A DNA stretch of 6,216 bases from NCBI GenBank assembly GCA_005788935.1, contig SYAK01000557.1, forward strand, positions 1-6,216. Reading direction: 5' to 3'. Made by a program: the position numbers and the translations under genes. Positions 1 through 5,726 of the stretch are shown here, piece by piece. Within the stretch, counting starts at the first letter, position 1. Every line of letters starts with the position of its first letter. This stretch comes from Pseudomonadota bacterium. Its GTDB lineage: Bacteria; Myxococcota; UBA9042; PHBI01. The notes beneath the pieces are model-generated. The model did not search any database and was not told the origin of the DNA. It was given only the letters and a program-made list of their open reading frames with translations.

Positions 1-900
1 GCCCATCCCGAAGGCCACCGTCGCGCACACGACCTGGACCTCGTCGCGGATGAAGGCCTCCTGGTTGCGGGCGCGCTGACCCGCCTCGAGCCCCGCGTGG
101 TAGGCGAGTGCCCGGACTCCAGCGGCGTTCAGCGCCGCGGCGACCTCCTCGGTCCGGTCGCGCGAACGGCAATAAACGACGCCGGATGCGTCTTTGCGTG
201 CGCGTACGAAGTCGACGAGCTGGCCTGCGCCGCTGCGGCGGGCAGTGACGGCGTAGCGCAGGTTCGGCCGGTTGAAGCTCGCCTGGAAGACGACGGGGTC
301 GTTCAGCTCGAGCTGATCCGCGATGTCGTGGCGCACCTCGGGGGTCGCGGTCGCCGTCATCGCGAGGAACGGGACCCCGTCGAGCTCGCGGCGGAGGCTC
401 GCGAGTTGCCGGTACTCCGGGCGAAAGTCGTGGCCCCAGGCGCTGATGCAGTGGGCCTCGTCGACTGCGACCGCCGAGACACCCCAGCGGCGCAGGTCGT
501 GGACGAAGCCCGGCGCCATCACGCGCTCGGGGGCCGCGTAGAGAAGCCGGTAGGCTCCGTCCTGAAGCAGGCGTCGTCGTCGGGCGGCCTCGTCGGAAGG
601 CAGCGAAGAGTTGAGAAAGGTCGCGGGCACGCCAGCTGCCAGCAGCGCGTCGACCTGGTCCTTCATGAGCGCGATGAGGGGCGAGATGACCAGCGTCAGG
701 CCGTCCCGCAGGATGGCGGGGAGCTGATAGCAGAGCGACTTGCCAGCCCCTGTCGGCAGGATGGCCACGACGTCGCGCCCGGCGAGGGAGGCCTCGACGA
801 TGTCGCGCTGCAGCGGTCGAAACCCGGTGTGCCCGAAGGTCGACTTCAGGGCGGCGAGCAACGGATCGTCGGGGTGATGCGGCGGCTCGTGGCTCATCAT
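1..900 (-). CDS. recQ: ATP-dependent DNA helicase RecQ, N-terminal 300 residues (3' end outside window)
   Basis: RecQ is a 3'-5' DNA-unwinding SF2 helicase of recombination and replication-fork repair, acting in the cytoplasm. Translating the reverse complement gives 300 uninterrupted residues carrying the family motifs in order: motif 0 FRPLQ (27-31), Walker A PTGAGKS (49-55), motif Ia VISPLIALMKDQV (71-83), motif II DEAHCISAWGHDFRPEY (147-163), motif III MTATATP (181-187), the NRPNLRY segment (210-216), motif IV VVYCRSR (241-247) and the start of motif V, ATVAFGMG (293-300). Missing beyond base 1 are motif VI, the zinc-binding and winged-helix parts and any HRDC domain. The ATG at 900 (or the adjacent one at 897) puts the first motif at the distance seen in E. 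coli RecQ. The frame is open further upstream, but I see no better start there. No strong Shine-Dalgarno precedes it. An operator-like palindrome is centred about 44 bases upstream. Confidence 0.97.
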   Translation of the reverse strand, partial: MMSHEPPHHPDDPLLAALKSTFGHTGFRPLQRDIVEASLAGRDVVAILPTGAGKSLCYQLPAILRDGLTLVISPLIALMKDQVDALLAAGVPATFLNSSLPSDEAARRRRLLQDGAYRLLYAAPERVMAPGFVHDLRRWGVSAVAVDEAHCISAWGHDFRPEYRQLASLRRELDGVPFLAMTATATPEVRHDIADQLELNDPVVFQASFNRPNLRYAVTARRSGAGQLVDFVRARKDASGVVYCRSRDRTEEVAAALNAAGVRALAYHAGLEAGQRARNQEAFIRDEVQVVCATVAFGMG

Positions 901-1015
901 CGTCGTCTCGGCAAGTGGTGCGGGGTTGGCAGGCCTGAATGAGAGCTCATTCAGGTGTGACAGGATGGCTCGGAGCACGGTTTGAGGCAACAACTTGCGT
1001 GGATGCTGGTCTCCC
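901..1015. other. Intergenic region before recQ
   Basis: This stretch separates the stop of the lipoprotein gene from the recQ start. It holds the 22-base palindrome described separately and no convincing sigma-70 promoter. No stop codon interrupts the recQ frame here, but the protein sequence it would encode is unlike a RecQ N-terminus, so I treat it as non-coding. Confidence 0.7.
934..955. promoter_or_regulatory. Operator-like palindrome upstream of recQ, FadR/TetR-type shape
   Basis: The site has a left arm CCTGAATGAG, a two-base centre AG and a right arm CTCATTCAGG, giving two perfect 10-base inverted arms. Its core is TGAATGA, four bases, TCATTCA. From memory, this is the half-site sequence and spacing of the Bacillus FadR (YsiA) box, the operator of a TetR-family regulator of fatty-acid degradation that responds to acyl-CoA. 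The centre lies about 44 bases before the recQ ATG, a sensible place for a repressor site. No U-rich tract follows on either strand, so a classical terminator is unlikely, although a hairpin at the end of the lipoprotein transcript is possible. That it is a protein-binding site is inferred from symmetry and resemblance only. Confidence 0.55.
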
Positions 1016-3094
1016 TCAGGGCTTGATGACGCGGCACGTGGCCGAGCACAAGATGCCGGGTTGCCCGTTGGCGGCGCCCTTGTCGCAGCTCTCGCCGTTG
1101 CTGACGAGGCCGTCCCCGCAGTAGGGCGCGAAGCTGCAGCCCGGCGCGCACACGTCCGCGCGGGCCCCGCCATAGGTGACGGCGTTGGCGCCCGCGTCGC
1201 AGACCTCGGCGTCGATCTGCACGATCCCGTCGCCGCAGCGCGGGCCGAGCGTGCAGTCGGCCTTGCAGCGACCGTAGCCTGCGCCGTTGTCCGCGCCGTC
1301 GTCGCAGGCCTCGCCCGCCACGATGACGCCGTCGCCGCAGCCGAGCGACTCGCAGCGCGAGCGGACGCGCGCGAACCCGCCAAGCGTCAGCGCGTAATTC
1401 GAGCCGGTGGCGTGGCGCTCGGCGTGGAAGACCGAGATCTGGTAGACGCGGCCGACGACAAGGCCGAGGCGGGTCGCGACGGTCGCGTCGAGGGTCACGG
1501 ACCCCGTCTGCGAGCCGTGCAGCCCGCCCAGGTCGACGGCGAGCTGCCCGCCGATGAACACCCAGACGTCATCGTCGCCGCTGAAGGTGAGCGCCTCGCC
1601 GCCGCGGAAGGTGAACGGGACGTGGACCTCGCTCGTGAAGTTGTAATTGTGGAGACCGTGGTCGTAGTACGGGTCGAGGCCGAGGCCGTCGATGGGGAAG
1701 AACGCATTGTTCGCGCTACGAAACTGGTAGATCGGCCGCTCGAGCGAGCCTCCGCGTGTCATCGCGAGGGTGGTCGGGCGCCCGGCGGCGTCGAGCCAGA
1801 CCGGGCGGTTCGAGGTCGGGACGTCGTGAAACCAGCCGAAGAAGGACTCCGACGACAGGACGTTGCCGCCGCGCACCCAGACCGGCGTGTGGTCGGCCCC
1901 GAGTCGCGCCTCGACCATGCCGGGGACGACGGCAATGCCGAAGCCGCTCGGGATATCGAAGTCATGGTTGCCGCGGACCTCTACGCCGTTGACCGAGATG
2001 ACGACGTCGCGCGGGATCTGGTCGTGGTACAGGATCGGCACCGCGAGGGTGGGAGGAGGCGGCTCGGTCATGGTCTCGCAGGCGAATCCCGCCTCGCGCG
2101 CGCAGGTGCTGGAACAGCCGTCGCCTGACGTCGTGTTTCCGTCGTCGCAGTCCTCGCCGGAGAACACGAGCCCGTCGCCGCAGACCGCAGCGCAGACCCC
2201 GCCGGGACAGTCAACCTCGCGGGTGCACTGGGCAGAGCATCCGTCGTAGGGTCGAAGGGCGCCGTCGTCGCATTGCTCGTGCCCCTCGGCGACGCCGTCA
2301 CCGCACACGGTCAGCCGGCAGGCGGGGCCGACGCAGGCGTAGCCGGGCTCGAGCGAACAGGTGGCCGAGCAGCCGTCTCCGCTGTCGGTGTCGCCATCAT
2401 CACAGGACTCGGAGCCAGCGGTCAGGCCGTCTCCGCAGGCCCGCGCCGAGCAAGCCATCCCCCGGATTGGACACTCCCAGCCGGGCTCGAGGGCGCAGTC
2501 GGCGTCGCACCCGTCGCCGGGGTTGGCGCCGCCGTCATCGCAGGTCTCCGCCCCGCCGACCTGACGGTTGCCACACACGATGAGATAGACGCAAGGCGTG
2601 CCCGGTACCGGGCACTCCCAGTCGAGCTCGACCACGCACTGCTCACTGCAGCCGTCGCCGCTGTCGCCGTTGCCGTCGTCGCAGCGCTCGTCCAGGCTTG
2701 GGTCGACGGCCCCGTCACCGCAAGCCGGGTCGGCGAGGCAAGGGGCGCCCGGGGTCGGGCAGCTGAAGCCATCCTCGAGCGCGCAGGCCGCGTCGCACCC
2801 GTCGCCTGGCTCGGTGTCGCCGTCATCGCAGGCCTCGTCACCGTCAAGCGCGCCGTCGCCGCAGGCAGGGCCTGTCATGACCTCAAGGTTCGCGGCGTCC
2901 CCATCCGCGCCGCTGTCCACGCCGGTCGCGGTCTCGCCAGCAGGGACATCTGCCGCGGCGGAGGCGGTCGTATCGGCCGCGACAGCGTCGCTCGCGGGGC
3001 CTGGTGCGCCGGACTCGGAGCATCCGCCCAGCGCGAGCAGGGTCAGCAGGATGGATGGAGCACAGCGTGGCCACGGACTCGAGCGCACAGACAT
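1016..3094 (-). CDS. Secreted cysteine-rich lipoprotein with myxo-type disulfide repeats and a fibro-slime domain
   Basis: This 692-residue protein is predicted to be exported and lipid-anchored, with an unknown surface role such as adhesion or matrix binding. A signal peptide with hydrophobic core SILLTLLALGGC (14-25) ends in a lipobox, making C25 the lipidated residue. An Ala/Asp/Gly-rich linker (26-77) follows. Then come six CGDG...CDDG...GDGC repeats (starts at C78, C125, C174, C220, C264, C305), matching the Myxococcus cysteine-rich repeat TIGR02232 / DUF4215. Residues about 352-575 form a fibro-slime (PA14-like) domain, shown by GNHDFD (375-380), GDDDVWVFIGGQLAVDLGG (506-524) and FHAERHATGSNYAL (556-569). 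Three shorter four-cysteine repeats (starts at C586, C620, C659) finish the protein. The mature chain has 48 cysteines besides C25, an even number that fits full disulfide pairing. The ATG at 3094 has GAGAGG five bases upstream. A sigma-70-like promoter lies at 3163-3191, so it is probably transcribed on its own. Confidence 0.93.
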   Translation of the reverse strand: MSVRSSPWPRCAPSILLTLLALGGCSESGAPGPASDAVAADTTASAAADVPAGETATGVDSGADGDAANLEVMTGPACGDGALDGDEACDDGDTEPGDGCDAACALEDGFSCPTPGAPCLADPACGDGAVDPSLDERCDDGNGDSGDGCSEQCVVELDWECPVPGTPCVYLIVCGNRQVGGAETCDDGGANPGDGCDADCALEPGWECPIRGMACSARACGDGLTAGSESCDDGDTDSGDGCSATCSLEPGYACVGPACRLTVCGDGVAEGHEQCDDGALRPYDGCSAQCTREVDCPGGVCAAVCGDGLVFSGEDCDDGNTTSGDGCSSTCAREAGFACETMTEPPPPTLAVPILYHDQIPRDVVISVNGVEVRGNHDFDIPSGFGIAVVPGMVEARLGADHTPVWVRGGNVLSSESFFGWFHDVPTSNRPVWLDAAGRPTTLAMTRGGSLERPIYQFRSANNAFFPIDGLGLDPYYDHGLHNYNFTSEVHVPFTFRGGEALTFSGDDDVWVFIGGQLAVDLGGLHGSQTGSVTLDATVATRLGLVVGRVYQISVFHAERHATGSNYALTLGGFARVRSRCESLGCGDGVIVAGEACDDGADNGAGYGRCKADCTLGPRCGDGIVQIDAEVCDAGANAVTYGGARADVCAPGCSFAPYCGDGLVSNGESCDKGAANGQPGILCSATCRVIKP
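1034..1339 (-). repeat. Three C-terminal four-cysteine disulfide repeats
   Basis: This part of the lipoprotein gene encodes residues 586-687. Its three CGDG-initiated units are 34, 39 and about 29 residues long with cysteines at 586/597/610/614, 620/632/649/653 and 659/670/683/687. They lack the fifth and sixth cysteines of the N-terminal units, so they are a distinct, shorter class of the same motif. The DNA is only loosely repetitive. Confidence 0.85.
1370..2041 (-). other. Fibro-slime (PA14-like) domain of the lipoprotein
   Basis: Residues about 352-575 carry the fibro-slime signature: an N-terminal YHDQIPRDV strand (356-364), GNHDFD (375-380), then the core GDDDVWVFIGGQLAVDLGGLHG (506-527, split here by its functional halves GDDDVWVFI and DLGGLHG) and the closing segment with FHAER and SNYALT. 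The family was named from Fibrobacter and is related to PA14-type domains of extracellular proteins, which often bind carbohydrate. The ligand here is unknown. Boundaries are approximate. Confidence 0.85.
2078..2863 (-). repeat. Six N-terminal disulfide repeats (myxo cysteine-rich / DUF4215 type)
   Basis: This encodes residues 78-339. Unit starts are 41-49 residues apart (about 123-147 bases). Each of the first five has six cysteines in the order CGDG, CDDG, GDGC, C, then two near an aromatic 'GF/GW/GY' turn. The third unit has CGNR instead of CGDG. The sixth has only five cysteines before the fibro-slime domain. DNA-level similarity comes from the repeated CGDG and CDDG codons, and divergence elsewhere shows old protein-level duplication. 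Confidence 0.9.
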
Positions 3095-3099
3095 CCGGA

Positions 3100-3105
3100 C
3101 CTCTC
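3100..3105 (-). promoter_or_regulatory. Ribosome-binding site of the lipoprotein gene
   Basis: On the minus strand this reads GAGAGG, with five bases before the ATG at 3094. It is the clearest Shine-Dalgarno site before an assigned start in the window, and it fixes the start that yields an intact lipoprotein signal peptide. Confidence 0.75.
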
Positions 3106-3162
3106 ACAATGCAGGCAGGCGTGGCGGACGCGGCTCGGCTATCACCCCGGGTCCGCGGAGCG

Positions 3163-3191
3163 ACGATAGCGGCGGGACAGGCCTCGGTCAA
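3163..3191 (-). promoter_or_regulatory. Sigma-70-like promoter for the lipoprotein gene
   Basis: On the minus strand TTGACC (3191-3186), a 17-base spacer and TATCGT (3168-3163) match the -35 and -10 consensus at 5 of 6 and 4 of 6 positions with ideal spacing. Transcription would start near 3156, giving a leader of about 60 bases before the ATG at 3094. This is motif evidence only. Confidence 0.5.
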
Positions 3192-3222
3192 CGCGCGCAT
3201 CGCGAGCCGACGTGAACCCGCG

Positions 3223-3696
3223 TCAGGCAGGCTTGCGGCGCCCCCGGCGGGCCTCAAGGGCGCCGACCTCGCGCTCGACGAGGTCCGTGTCGCCGCGAAG
3301 CCACGCGTCGGCGAGGTCTTCCAGCAATACGTTGCGGAGGTCGCCCCGAGCCATGATCTCGACGTCGCCAAAGCGGAAATTCTTCCAGTCGAGCGGCAGG
3401 AAGGCGTCGCGACCCTCACGGAAATACTCGCCGAGGTGCCAGTCGAGGAAGTCGACGCAGACATCGAGGCCTTCCGACAGACCAAAAGACGGCCAGTCGG
3501 CGCGGATGAGGGCGGCCTCCATCGTGTAGACCTGCGTGTGGTCGCGGTTGCGCAGGACGACCTGCATGACCGGGTTCTCGCCCTCGACGCGGGCGGAGAG
3601 CTCGAAGGTCTCGTCCTTCAGGCTCCGTCCATGGCGCGTGTCGAGGAGCTTCGCGATGCGTTCGGTGCGGGGCGCGTCGAGGAGGGGCTTCGGCAT
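3223..3696 (-). CDS. Conserved-looking hypothetical protein, 157 residues
   Basis: I do not recognise a family. The protein has no signal peptide or membrane segment and should be cytoplasmic. Residues 30-66 look beta-rich (FELSARV, VMQVVLRN, QVYTMEAALI). The middle is aromatic and acidic (DVCVDFLDWHLGEYF, 78-92; PLDWKNFRFGDVEI, 101-114), and a helical stretch (LLEDLADAWL, 124-133) leads to a basic tail RRGRRK (150-155). The mixed, balanced composition, unlike the Arg/Pro/Ser-rich shadow frames, supports real coding. The ATG at 3696 is the only plausible start, since the next in-frame ATG would remove 43 residues. No Shine-Dalgarno is evident. It lies 53 bases after the DUF58 gene on the same strand, so it may be co-transcribed with the MoxR-DUF58 pair, but no functional link can be read from its sequence. 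Confidence 0.78.
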   Translation of the reverse strand: MPKPLLDAPRTERIAKLLDTRHGRSLKDETFELSARVEGENPVMQVVLRNRDHTQVYTMEAALIRADWPSFGLSEGLDVCVDFLDWHLGEYFREGRDAFLPLDWKNFRFGDVEIMARGDLRNVLLEDLADAWLRGDTDLVEREVGALEARRGRRKPA

Positions 3697-3749
3697 GGCG
3701 GGAGTGTATCAACGGTCGCTGCGGGTTTCGACTGGTTTGTGGCCTGTTG

Positions 3750-5522
3750 TCACGAGGCGGCCCGAAGGCGCTCGAAGGCTCGTGCGACCGCGCCTGGCTC
3801 CCCGAGTGAGGCGTGGGCGACCCCCGCGGATGCGAGGGCGGCCTGGATGGCGGCCAGTCTGGGTGCATCGGCCCGGCGCTCGGCGAGCAGCAGCAGCTCG
3901 GCGAGGCGGTCGGCCTGGGCCGGTGTGTCGTCTGTGCCCCGGATGGTCAGCTGGGCTTCGGGGGGTGTGAGGAGGAGTAGCTGCTGCCGGTGGGTGCGGA
4001 GCTGCCGCGCGATGAGCCTCAGCTCGCGACGTTCGGGGCCGGAGGGGTCGACGCCGCCGAGGTCGCTCAGCGCCAGCACGAGGCTTCCACCCCTGTGGCG
4101 AGAGGCCGTGCCACGGCCCGCGTCGCGCGCGCTGTCGAGCCGGGTTGTCGCTTCGAGCGCCGCGAGCAGGCCTCGCGCGGGGCCGCCGGGGTGGTTGGTG
4201 CGCTCGAGCGGCAGCGGCAGCCCGAGCGCGCCTGCGAAGCGTCGCAGGAGCGCCCGGTCGGACTGCGCCGAGAGCGGCTCGGCTGCGGCGCGCCTCGCGG
4301 CCGAACCGTCGCGGTCGAGCTCGGCGAGGAGCGACTCGCAGGCTGCGAGGACAGCGGCCTCGTCGTGGACCGAGCGGCGGGGGTCACGTCCCTCGACAGC
4401 CCCGGCGGGCAGGCGCAGATCCCGTGCCCGGTGGCGCTGAAACCAGGCCGCGAGGGCGTCGACCAGCTCCGTCTGCGTCAGTTCGGTCCGGTCCTCGGCG
4501 TACAGCGTGGTTGCGCCCGCCAGGGTCCGGATGATGCGAGCGAGGTGGGCGCGACCGAGGCCAAGCGGCACATGGGCGCGCACGGCGTGGTCGAAGAGCA
4601 CGAGGCCGCAGGGCTCCTGGCGCTCTGCCAACGATGCGGCAAGGCGAGCCGCGTGCGCGAGGGCTGCGTCGATGGGGGCCCGGCCAGGCTCACCCCAGAA
4701 CATGGACGGCGAGAGATCCACCAGCAGCCAAGCGGAGAGCTGGGTGGCGGCCTCGAGCTCGCGCACGGCGAGGCGGCCGCGGCGGGCGGTAGCCTTCCAG
4801 GCGATGAGCTTCCACGGGTCGCCAGGGACGTAGTCCCGCAGCTCATGCAGCGCCTGGCCCGAACCCCGCATGCGCAGCGACGGGGACTCGCTCGCCCCCG
4901 GACTCGGGCGATCCCCGCCGCCCATGGCCGGGACCAGAGCGCCCGGATGGGCCCTCGGCAGCGCCTCGACCCGCAGCCACGCGGGTAGCGGAACGGAGAC
5001 CTCGAACAGCTGCCCCGCCATCGGCCCCGTCAACAAGAAGCCGTCGAGTGCCGCCCGCCCGACGCGTCCAGCCTCGACCAGGGCCGTGACCTCGAGGCCG
5101 CCATCTGGCAGGGCGGCCGCCGTCACTGGCCCCGCCGCCCGGAGGGACCCCGGCGTGGCCATGTGAAGGGCGCCAGGGGCCCGCGGATCCGGCCCGAGGG
5201 CCCAAGGCAGCGCGAATCGGGTCGACAGTCGGACCGTCTCTCCGACAGCGGTCGTGACGGGCGGGGGAAGTGGCCTCGCTGCAGCGCCTCGGGCGGCCTG
5301 TGTCAGCGCGCGCAGTCGGGCCTCGCTGAGGAACGCGGTCGCGAACAGCGCGATGAGCCCGAGCGCGCCTGCAGCCGCTGCGAGCGGGGCGCCTGCCACG
5401 ACACCCGAGAGGGCGAGAAGGGCCAGCGCAGCTGACAGCATCCGGCCGCCGCGTCCGAGCCGAAGCCTTGGCAGCGCCGGGAGGGGGCCTCGGTGAGGCG
5501 ATGAGGGTGAGCGCGAAGTCAT
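3750..5522 (-). CDS. DUF58 / von Willebrand A-domain membrane protein, partner of a MoxR ATPase
   Basis: This 590-residue protein begins with a basic Ser/Pro-rich segment, then two likely membrane helices (about 28-48 and 50-66), a beta-type region (about 85-190), and the DUF58 signature LRDYVPGDPWKLIAWKATAR (228-247) followed by GRLAVRELE (249-257). The vWA fold follows, with a metal-ion-dependent adhesion site visible as D269-L-S271-P-S273, T338/T339 in GATTLY, and D487 in ALSDLGG. DUF58 proteins are typically encoded beside MoxR AAA+ ATPases and are thought to be their substrates or partners in assembling envelope or metal-dependent complexes. The length exceeds the usual 300-450 residues because roughly 110-130 extra residues (about 345-475) sit between the vWA T and D motifs. 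The ATG at 5522 is the first in frame after a stop and has no Shine-Dalgarno. It overlaps a short upstream ORF as ATGA. An alternative start at 5441 would begin just at the first membrane helix. Confidence 0.92.
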   Translation of the reverse strand: MTSRSPSSPHRGPLPALPRLRLGRGGRMLSAALALLALSGVVAGAPLAAAAGALGLIALFATAFLSEARLRALTQAARGAAARPLPPPVTTAVGETVRLSTRFALPWALGPDPRAPGALHMATPGSLRAAGPVTAAALPDGGLEVTALVEAGRVGRAALDGFLLTGPMAGQLFEVSVPLPAWLRVEALPRAHPGALVPAMGGGDRPSPGASESPSLRMRGSGQALHELRDYVPGDPWKLIAWKATARRGRLAVRELEAATQLSAWLLVDLSPSMFWGEPGRAPIDAALAHAARLAASLAERQEPCGLVLFDHAVRAHVPLGLGRAHLARIIRTLAGATTLYAEDRTELTQTELVDALAAWFQRHRARDLRLPAGAVEGRDPRRSVHDEAAVLAACESLLAELDRDGSAARRAAAEPLSAQSDRALLRRFAGALGLPLPLERTNHPGGPARGLLAALEATTRLDSARDAGRGTASRHRGGSLVLALSDLGGVDPSGPERRELRLIARQLRTHRQQLLLLTPPEAQLTIRGTDDTPAQADRLAELLLLAERRADAPRLAAIQAALASAGVAHASLGEPGAVARAFERLRAAS

Positions 5523-5725
5523 GGGGCGCGGCGGTGTGGGCGTGGGCCTGCCGAGCGAACATGCCCGCCAGAGACGCTGTTGGCGTGGCCTGGGTGAAGG
5601 CCCGTGCGCGACACCGGCACCACCCGGCCGTCGGGGTGAGGGTCGGGGCCGGCCTTTTCGGACGGGGGAGTGCCAGACACGTCATGCCCACGAGGCCCGC
5701 AGCATACGCTGTTCACGCCTGCCAA
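5519..5725 (-). CDS. Doubtful 68-residue ORF filling the MoxR-DUF58 gap (possible coupling ORF)
   Basis: The ORF starts with TTG one base after the MoxR stop codon. A good Shine-Dalgarno, GGAGG at 5736-5732, lies six bases upstream inside the last MoxR codons. Its TGA overlaps the DUF58 ATG as ATGA, so it would link translation across the gap. Against it, the product is Pro/Gly/His/Arg-rich with no recognisable fold, and third-position GC by my count is about 74% (50 of 68 codons), below what the neighbouring genes appear to have. It may be a chance ORF or a leader-type coupling ORF. No function can be assigned. Confidence 0.25.
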   Translation of the reverse strand: MAGVNSVCCGPRGHDVSGTPPSEKAGPDPHPDGRVVPVSRTGLHPGHANSVSGGHVRSAGPRPHRRAP

Positions 5726-5726
5726 C

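Larger units (their letters stand above)
3095..3222. other. Intergenic region upstream of the lipoprotein gene
   Basis: These 128 bases separate the stop of the 157-residue protein from the lipoprotein start. They contain a sigma-70-like promoter (3163-3191) and the ribosome-binding site (3100-3105). I see no hairpin with a U-tract that would end the upstream transcript. Confidence 0.75.

Noticed and set aside
934..955. Intrinsic terminator for the lipoprotein gene
   Set aside because: The inverted repeat is followed by no U-tract on the minus strand (the next bases read CCTGCCAACC), and the centre is only two bases, so a rho-independent terminator is not supported.
934..955. LexA (SOS) box in front of recQ
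   Set aside because: The outer CTGA...TCAG ends recall a LexA box, but the symmetry spans 20 bases with 12 between the half-ends, against the 16-base CTGT-N8-ACAG of the E. coli type, so the spacing is wrong.
2078..2863. CRISPR-like or tandem DNA repeat array
   Set aside because: The periodic similarity lies in frame inside a coding region and follows the conserved Cys/Gly/Asp codons of protein repeats. There are no identical repeats or unique spacers.
97..4988. Long plus-strand ORFs (for example 97-942, 995-2128, 2273-3169, 3004-4440, 3990-4988)
   Set aside because: Each lies opposite a well-supported minus-strand gene. They are rich in Arg, Ala, Ser and Pro with no recognisable motif, as expected of antisense frames in high-GC DNA.
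5624..5658. Plus-strand hairpin (CCGGCC ... GGCCGG) followed by CCTTTT
   Set aside because: The stem is only six pairs with a 17-base loop and the T-run is four bases. No plus-strand gene leads into it, so it is probably a chance feature of GC-rich sequence.
5665..5690. Sigma-54 promoter in the MoxR-DUF58 gap
   Set aside because: A minus-strand TGGCAC is present, but no TTGC-like -12 element occurs five bases after it.
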